NCBI GenBank assembly: GCA_951640195.1
Contig: OX621163.1
Coordinates: 3,596,001-3,660,000, forward strand
Reading direction: 5' to 3'
Length of the DNA: 64,000 nucleotides
Origin: Porpolomopsis calyptriformis
Lineage: Eukaryota; Basidiomycota; Agaricomycetes; Agaricales; Hygrophoraceae
Part shown: piece by piece, positions 57,630 through 64,000 of the stretch
How positions within the stretch are numbered: position 1 is the stretch's first letter
Layout of the letters: each line of letters begins with the position of its first letter
Translations under genes and position numbers: made by a program
The notes under the pieces: model-generated
Seen by the model: the letters and a program-made list of their open reading frames with translations, nothing else
The model's database searches: none
What the model was told of the DNA's origin: nothing

Positions 57630-58386
57630 ATGCCCACTCGCAACGAGATCCAAGCCCAACTTGCAGAACTGCAAGTCTTACTCGAAAACGAAGAACAACG
57701 AGAGCGCAAGGAAGTGGAGCAAGCAGAGGAGGCCCAGAGGGTGGAGGAAGAGCGTCGGTTGGCAGAGGAGCGATGGGCAGCCAAATCTGCAAAAAGGGAG
57801 GCAGCAAGGAGGGCGAAGGAGGCGGCTTGAACAGCGGAGCAGGCGGCAGAGGAAAGATCAGGGCAAGAGGCCTTGATCAGACAGCCGTAAGTATTTTCTT
57901 TTTTATCCACTTTATTCCGGAGTTGACCAGAGTTTGTTTAGGAGGGCTCCGTGCGAGCCTTGTATTAGGAAAGGGAGCGTGGAGGGGTGTGTGTGGCTAA
58001 CTGGACAGGGGAAGGCCTGGAGTTGTACCACCTGTCAACAGGTGAAGGCCAAATGCTGGGTTGGGGAAGAACCAGCAAAAAGGAAACACATCCAGAGTAC
58101 CACAGAGGAACTGGAGCATGGAGGAAAAAGGCAATGGGGAAATGCAGAGTTGTTGGAGATGGCGAATCTGAGGGAGGAGTTGCAAGGAGTTCGGGGGGAG
58201 ATGAAGAAGATGAGAATGGAGATGAAGAGAATGAGGGAGTCCATGGAAAGGACTGAGGAGTTGTTAGATGGAGATTACAAGGATAGTGGAGAAAGCGGAG
58301 AAAGTTCAGAGGAGCCAGAGGAGTCAGAGATGTCGGAGGAGGAAATGCCCATAAGGGATGTAGAAATAGTCCCTTCAATGGAATAG
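57630..58386 (+). pseudogene. Antisense two-exon Cys-rich accessory gene of family B, copy B2
   Basis: Opposite to B2 pol, between chromodomain and LTR. A TATA box (ATATATAATAAGG, about 57590) precedes ATG 57630. Exon 1 (57630-57886) is a charged helix. The intron 57887-57941 (GTAAGT...TTTAG, 55 nt) is in phase 2. Exon 2 (57942-58386) has six cysteines C-x2-C-x8-C-x11-C-x2-C-x6-C, a coiled coil (MANLREELQGVRGEMKKMR) and an acidic Ser/Glu tail. Predicted length is 233 aa. The one break is TGA at 57828-57830 where B1 has CGA; B1's break lies elsewhere. The cluster is near but not identical to Zn2Cys6 spacing, so a regulatory role is inferred only. Confidence 0.75.
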
Positions 58387-58437
58387 ATAATGATTTTTGA
58401 ATCAAAGAAAAGGATAAATAAGAGTGAAAGAAATCAA

Positions 58438-60988
58438 TAGTCAGGTCTGGGTTTCTCCAGATAAGTGGAGTGGAACTCTGAGATGAGTTCTGAAGCATGT
58501 CCTAGCTCAGTAGCAAGGATCCATGAGGTTTCTTTGTTGGTACCTTCATAGCCTTCCCAACGAACCAAATACAATAATTTGCATAAGCGACGCCTATTAT
58601 CAATTTTTGAGTCTAGGATTTCGGAGATCTCGAACTCCGGTTCTCCATCTATGATTACCGGAGGAAGCGGAGGTTGTACTTGGTTCAGAATCGTATTCGG
58701 TGAGGCTGGTTCCAACTGTGATACATGAAAGACTGGATGGATAGCTTTCATAGAACTAGGCAAACAGAGAGTATAGGAATGGGTTCTAACTTGGGCAATA
58801 ACCTTGAAGGGACCTAAGTTCTTCTCCGAGAGTTTCTTGGAGGGTCTGGTAGTTCAGAAAAACTTGGCCTTTACGAAGGCTTGAGTTCCTATTTCGAAAT
58901 CAGGGGCTGGAATGCGCTTTAAGTCAGCATAGTGCTGATAACACTTTTGAGCTTCGGAGATGGTATTTCGGAGTTTGGAGTGGAGTTCGTCCAAATCAAC
59001 AGCTAGTTCTCTGGCTCGAACGGAAGTAATATCACGCTCAGGGTGTACTGAAATATTTGGATGATAACCCTTGTTAGCGAAAAAAGGGGATATCCCAGTA
59101 GTAGCGTTCAGAGCATTGTTATATGCAAATTCTGCAATAGCCAGGAGATGGGACCAGTTGTCCTGTTGATAGTTACAATACATCCGTAGGTATTGCTCCA
59201 AGGTTTGATTAACTCATTCAGTTTGTCCGTCACCTTCCGGATGATACCTGGAGGTAAAATGGAGACACATGTCAAGGACTTTACCCAATGACTGGAAAAA
59301 GCGGGAGATGAACTCCGAGCCTCAGTCACAGGTGACATGTGAGGGAACTCCATGTTTGGAGAATACATGGACAAGGAAAAGTTGAGTGAGTTGAGGAGCA
59401 GTGATGGTGTCAAAGGTTGGTATGAAAATAGCTTGTTTGCAGAATCGATCAACAACAACAAGAATAGTGGAGAATTCATCGGAGTTAGGGAGTTGCTTGA
59501 TGAAATCCATGGAGATGGAATTCCAAGGCTTCTCCGGAATTGGGAGTTGCTTGAGCAAACCATAAGGTTGATGGCGAGGGACTTTGGACCTAGCGCACAT
59601 AGTACAGGAGTTACAGTAATCCTTTACAAAGGTCTGGAGTTCCGGCCATGTGTATTCTCATTGGATCAATTCAAGTGTTTTGTTTTGACCAAAATGACCA
59701 GCAATTGGATAATCATGCTTCATACGCAAAATTTGAAGTCATAAGTCATCTACGTTGGGCACATAGATACGACTATTGTGACGAAGGAAACCAGAGGTGT
59801 CGACAGTCCATCGGAGATCGGAGTTGGCATCGGAGTTGAACTCCACAACCTCTAGGTGCTCCATAGCCACTGGATCATCACGAAGTGAACTCCGAATTTT
59901 CGAGTGGAGGGAGTCTACATCCATAATGAATGCAGCTTTTAACACTGGATCCAATAAGGATAAAGCTCGTAGGGATGAAGCCAGTTGCTCTGAGGTAAAA
60001 ACCGGTCGGAGATTCTGAGGATTGATACTGGCGTAGTCGCTATCTCCCTCTTTAGGATTTATGTCATATCAACGTGTTAAGAAGTCCAGTTTTGCTCCGA
60101 GTTTTCTGGGGCGAAAATGAATAACAAGATTAAAGCCCAATAAAAATTCAGACCAATAAGCCTGACGCCATGACAGGAGTTTGGTTGTAGAAAAATACAC
60201 CAAATTCTTGTGATCAGTGACAACATTGACTGGGTCAGAAGAGCCTTCAAGGTAATGTCGCCAGTTGTAAAAACTATCGTGAATGGCTAATAGCTCCTTG
60301 TCATGGATATCATAGTTCAACTCCAGCAGAGTTAAAGTCTGAGAGTAGAATGCGATGGGATGTAATGATTCATCCTCAGCGTAAGTTGATAAGATGCCTG
60401 CTATGGCATAGTCAGAGGCATCTGTTTCTACTACCAGACATGATCCTGGAGTGAAATTGACAAGAACAGGAGTGGAAGTGAAGGCCTGCTTCAGGGATTC
60501 AAATGCGAATTTGCATTGAGTATCGAAATTCCATGGAACATTTTTCCAGGTCAGTTGCATAAGCGGAGATACCAATCCCAAGTAGTTATTGATAAAACGC
60601 CTATAGAAATTTCCAAAACCCAAGAACAACTGGACATCCTTGATTTTCTGTGGTTCCAGCCAATCCAGGATAATTTGAACTTTGGCAGGGTCCATGGTAA
60701 TTCCACCAGGGGAAAGGATAAATCCAAGGTATTCAATCGTATCTTGATGAAAGAAACATTTCTCCAGTTTTCCAAAAAGACTGTTAAGTCGGAGTCTTTG
60801 GAGTACCTCACGGACATGTCTCCGGTGATCCGCAACATTATTGAGTAGATAAGGATATCGTCAAGATATACTACAACGGAGATATCGGAGAGGTCGGAGA
60901 AAATCTCATTCATGAAACATTGAAATGTTGAATGGGCATTGTATAGACCTAAGGGCATAACCAAGAATTCGAAAGCACCATATCTGGT
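58438..60988 (-). pseudogene. pol: Family B2 pol, RT middle to chromodomain
   Basis: Minus strand: RT from [15 protein letters not shown] with [10 protein letters not shown], RNase H (LVVETDASDYAIAG, HDKELLAIHDSF), integrase zinc domain, DDE (SMDFIKQLPNSDE), SPFFANKGYHPN, GPFKVIA and a chromodomain (YLVRWEGYEGTNKETSW) ending at 58438. Fewer stops than B1, mainly TGA for CGA (for example after VTCD), plus frameshifts near 60700-60850. It is interrupted at 60988 by element X. Confidence 0.92.
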
Positions 60989-61143
60989 TGTCATGAAATT
61001 GGCATTCACTCTCTTAAAATTCATCTCTTTTCTTCATTCTTTTCTTTTCTTTGCCTGTTCTCTTTGGAAGGGGGGCTGTCTTTATTGGCAGCGGAAACTA
61101 TTTGTACAAAGAGGGGGAGTCCATGTCTGACTAACTATCTAAA

Positions 61144-61978
61144 CTAGTCCATCTTGGCAATCTCTTGCACCATACTGTCCCTCAAGAACTCTATGAAACT
61201 CGAGACTACTTGACCATCTAATGCGGCCAACTTATTACCCCAGTAAATTGCCCCATTGGTGTCACCACCAGAGGCCTGCAACTCAGCAGCCTTCCCTTCG
61301 ACGAAACCCATCGCTATCTTTCTCGCTTCCTCACCCAACCAATCATTGGTGGGACTCCACAACAAACTGGGAGGAACTTCTTCCTCCTCGATCTTGACGT
61401 TGACGTTAGTCAATGACAACGACAAATCTTCAACTAAAAAAGGCAAAGAAATCAGCAACTACGAAGAGACCGAGAGAGTTAAGGGCATTACCACTAGATA
61501 AAGGACTTAATGGACCAGGGGTCCAAGGACGGAAAGGGGGACTGGCAGCCCAGTCAACTGCCTCCTTCTTGACAGAAGGAAGAGAGTCAGCCCACTTGTC
61601 GGACCCCCAATTAACCTGCTCCTCCAAAGGGAGCTGGGAGGTAGGGGGAGGGGCGTCGTCATCCCAAGCTAAAAGAAGGAAAGCCTATTATCAATAAACA
61701 TAGACTAACAAAGACAAAACAAGATACATACCAAGCGGATCCTCCATCAAGCCACAAACATGCTGGATTGGCCAGCGAACATACGGACACTTTCTGACCT
61801 TATGCTTGCCACTGCAAGCAAAACAAGAGAAGGAGGACCAGCAGAGGTCGGCGTCGGAGGGGGTGCGCTGAAGGTAGTAGTGGAAAGAATCACAATCGAG
61901 AAAGACAGGAGCGGTGTGGTGCACCACTCCAGACTGCTTGAAGAACCGGATGTAGTGGCCTTGGTGGGAAGGAGTCAT
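61144..61978 (-). CDS. Intact three-exon zinc-knuckle-like protein gene (237 aa)
   Basis: Exons 61978-61732, 61668-61492 and 61433-61144 on the minus strand. Introns are 63 nt (GTATGT...TTTTAG) and 58 nt (GTAATG...TTTTAG), both phase 1. The joined 714 nt have no internal stop and end in TAG. A TATA box (GCATATAAAAGG, 62025-62036) is about 50 bases upstream of the ATG. The protein has a Cys/His motif CFACSGKHKVRKC (C-x2-C-x3-H-x4-C, one residue short of a canonical knuckle) at about residues 52-64. A Trp/Pro-rich middle (WAASPPFRPWTPGP) and an acidic/helical C-terminal third (EEARKIAMGFVEGKAAELQ) follow. Family not recognised. Copy 1 has the same exon lengths. Confidence 0.8.
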
Positions 61979-62019
61979 GATGATTGACAAGGATTGAACT
62001 GAAGCGTAGGGATACAACC

Positions 62020-62345
62020 CCACACCTTTTATATGCTCAGACACAAAGGGAAGACCAAAAGGAGGTTCCTCAGTCAAAGAAGAGAAACCCAATACACCGG
62101 ACAAGAGATAGAAACAGCGGCGATCTCATGACTAGAAGAACAATAGGAACCAGTCATGAGACAGCACAGCCTGATGCTGCGGAAGGCTATGCCCGATAGA
62201 GTTGAGTCATCAAAACAACACAGCCTTCCGCAGTATGACTAAGAACAATGGCAAACCTTAAACCGAAGGCTGTGAACAATAGAAAATGGGGTGACTGCGG
62301 AAGCTGACTCATAGTGACTCCTATTTTAGAAATACTATATAAACC
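62020..62345. promoter_or_regulatory. Divergent promoter region of element X
   Basis: Between the two divergent genes. TATA boxes: minus GCATATAAAAGG (62025-62036) and plus TATATAAA (62336-62343). Between them are CTGCGGAAG (62177-62185 and 62295-62303), its reverse complement CTTCCGCAG (62225-62233), TGAGTCA (62203-62209) and TGACTCA (62305-62311), an AP-1/Gcn4-like heptamer. TGAGTCA/TGACTCA and degraded CTGCGGAAG copies also occur in X copy 1 (about 52120-52260). Confidence 0.6.
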
Positions 62346-62485
62346 CTGAGGGCGAAGCGGATCATCACTTCGTCCTCCTGTGAGATTACTTGTAGTAGCA
62401 CGAACGCAATTAGAATCATCAGACTTCTTTTCCATTAGAACAAGGAAAGAGAAACATAAACCCATAACTACTAAGCCAATCGTTC

Positions 62486-62696
62486 ATGCCCATATTCCCT
62501 AAACTCTCAGCAGAGGCACGCAATGGATTTAACTCGCAGAACAACTTCTTTGTAGAAGTAAAACTTAACTCAGGAGGAATCATCACCCTTTACGAGGATG
62601 TCCCCGTCAGGACTTTCTTCTACATCCTACTAGACTTATTAAGCTCCAAGGCCTGCCTTGTGATTGATGAAAAGACTTGCAACTACAGTTGTGACA
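62486..62696 (+). CDS. Outward-reading ORF of element X (70 codons to the element end)
   Basis: ATG 62486 follows the TATATAAA box by about 145 bases. The reading frame (MPIFPKLSAEARNG..., ...NYSCD) is open to the last base of the element at 62696 and runs into host sequence. If X is an LTR, this would be the start of a polyprotein whose remainder is internal and absent here. No known domain; a Leu/Phe-rich helix lies in the middle. Copies 1 and 3 have lost the start or gained a stop. Confidence 0.6.
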
Positions 62697-64000
62697 CTGG
62701 TATGGAAAGTGGTTTTCCATTCATCCCCTTCCGCGATTCGTACATTGAAGTATCCAATTCACAGATCAATTTTGGTGTAGATACAACCTTTACTGGCATG
62801 GTCCAGGAGATCAGAGATGAGCGGAAGTGGGTAACAATCTTTCTTGGTGATTTTATTGATGCCTCGATAGTCCACACATAAACATAAGGAATCATCTTTC
62901 TTGTGGATGAAAATGATTGGAGCACCGCCCAGAGATCCGGAGGAATGTATCCAACCTTTTCTAAGGTGCTCATCCAAGAATATACAAAGGGCTTCTTGTT
63001 CCGCAACAGAAAGAGAATAGATGCGTCCCAGGGAGGTGTCGTACCTTCCTCTAGATCAATATGGTGATCGCTATAATGATGAGGAGGAAGACGTTTAGAT
63101 TTTCCTTCACTGAAAACATCAGCATAGTCATGATATTCTGGAGGAACTTTTGCATAAAATGTAGGGTCCAGAGGAACATTGGAGATGTCGACAGAACACG
63201 CTTTTGAAATATCAGCAGTTTGAAGAACAAATGATTGAGATCCTTCTTGCTTGCTAGCATGTACAAATGTAGCTGCCGAAATAATGGACACAGGAGGAAG
63301 TGCAGTCGGAGTTGGAGTCGGAGCTGGAGGGTCAAGCAGAGTTGCCTCGGAGGGCATGGGTGTCGACGACGAAGACGAATACATCGGTTTTGGTGTCCCA
63401 AATGAAATACTGCTTGTAACCCAGTCAATCAATGGATTGTAGCGGGTAAGCCAGTTGAATCCAAGAACAGCAGAACATGATGCATCCAACGGAGTGACCA
63501 AAAACTCAATATCTAGAGTTTCTCCAGATGGAAATCGGACAGGGAGGATAACTCCCGCATCAATGGTTCTCCCTTGAGATCCATCAAATAATTGGAGTTG
63601 CTTCGGAGGAAGTGGAGATGTTTTGAGCTTGTTTCGGTGAACAAAATCAAAGTCCAAGAAACAGTGTGTGGATCCTGAATTGATAAGAGTCAGAATAGAT
63701 AATGAGTCGATAAATAAAGTAATTAGAAAGGAATCAGAACAAGGAATGGAAGCGTTGAGCTTTACAATAGAAGATGCAGGAACGGTTTCAACCCAGTCCA
63801 CATTCTGCGTCTCATGTGGACTGCCTCCTATTTTTCTGGAGCAGCTGGAGGGGCACTCGGAATAGGAGTAGGGGATTCCTGAGTGGATGGTTCGGTGACA
63901 GTAGTGGCACATCCAGAAGCCTTCTTTGAAGCAGAGGAACCAGACTTTGGACATTCCTTTGCCATATAACCTGGGGATCCACAAAACATACACAAGTTAT
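62697..64000 (-). pseudogene. pol: Family B2 gag end, protease and RT amino end
   Basis: Minus strand, right of element X. At the window edge is a gag zinc knuckle (CMFCGSPGYMAKECPK, with Tyr in place of His) in a frame that stops near 63828. Pol is in the -1 frame relative to gag. The protease has LTLINSGSTHCFLD (Asp to Asn at the DSG triad) and AVLGFNWLTRYNPLIDW. Then YADVFSEGKSKRLPPH leads to the RT fingers (HLRKGWIHSSGSLGGAPIIF), with a one-base deletion near 63030 shifting the frame, and [14 protein letters not shown]. The 5' part lies beyond the window. Confidence 0.9.

Larger units (their letters stand above)
60989..62696 (+). mobile_element. Element X, copy 2, TSD CTGGT
   Basis: 1,708 bp inserted in B2 reverse transcriptase, ends TGTCATGAAATTGG ... 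GTTGTGACA, with perfect CTGGT duplications (60984-60988, 62697-62701). TG...CA ends and 5-bp duplications are LTR-like, so one reading is a very long solo LTR whose U3 carries an antisense spliced gene and whose U5 carries the start of an ORF. The other is an independent two-gene element. Inside: gene 61144-61978 on minus, a bidirectional promoter region, and ORF 62486-62696 on plus. Copies 1 and 3 lie at 51736-53431 and 26950-27259. Confidence 0.92.

Noticed and set aside
57541..58498. Minus-strand ORFs opposite the B2 accessory gene
   Set aside because: Same reason as for B1; the plus strand carries the TATA box, intron and cysteine motif.
63820..63850. Slippery frameshift site at the family B2 gag-pol junction
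   Set aside because: gag and pol are in a -1 relation, but GAA AAA TAG does not form a canonical X XXY YYZ heptamer, so I do not claim one.

Overview
The window looks like a transposon graveyard from a filamentous fungus, most likely an Agaricomycete (mushroom-forming basidiomycete). The evidence is nested chromodomain Ty3/gypsy LTR retrotransposons, a DIRS-type tyrosine-recombinase retroelement, a hAT transposase, short introns of about 45-65 bases with GTRNGT/YAG borders, and pervasive decay in which CGA, CAA, CAG and TGG codons have become stops. I found no intact ordinary host gene. The only possible host-type remnants are a WD40-like pseudogene (about 24610-25700) and a TPR pseudogene (about 29040-29740). 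Family letters A-G are mine and mark families defined inside this window.

Layout, left to right. 1-1241 is AT-rich repetitive DNA. 1242-3567 is the 3' end of a minus-strand gypsy element (F). 3568-10551 is a structurally complete minus-strand gypsy element (A) with 359-bp LTRs differing at one base; its gag-pol carries several stops but a 230-codon accessory ORF is open. 10552-14529 is a 5'-truncated plus-strand element (B1). 14530-18190 is a 5' gypsy fragment (E1) holding two solo LTRs. 18222-19571 is another B fragment (B3). 19572-26950 is mostly unrecognisable, with one A solo LTR and the WD40-like remnant. 26950-30524 holds an element-X end, a hAT pseudogene, the TPR repeats and a B tail. 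30525-43648 is a minus-strand element (C2) split by a full-length plus-strand relative (C1, 33534-39685, TSD TATGG) and carrying solo LTRs of families A and G. 43690-46231 is a DIRS-like element. About 47750-54710 is a plus-strand gypsy element (D) split by a 1.7-kb element X (TSD GACAA). 54715-56090 is an E2 LTR plus gag. 56352-57019 is a spliced unknown gene fragment. 57204-64000 is a minus-strand B element (B2), itself split by a second X copy (60989-62696, TSD CTGGT).

Mechanistic signals. Families A and C have a primer-binding site complementary to the predicted 5' end of their own transcript, which suggests Tf1/sushi-like self-priming. They share a G GGT TTT slippery heptamer directly before the gag stop with pol in the -1 frame. 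Family E instead has a TGG-initial site typical of tRNA priming. Three gypsy families carry extra ORFs downstream of pol: sense in A and C, antisense with its own TATA box and intron in B.

The most novel-looking item is element X. It is about 1.7 kb, has TGTCA/TGACA ends and 5-bp target duplications, and carries an intact three-exon gene for a 237-aa zinc-knuckle-like protein. That gene is divergent from a second promoter and ORF that runs out of the element's other end.
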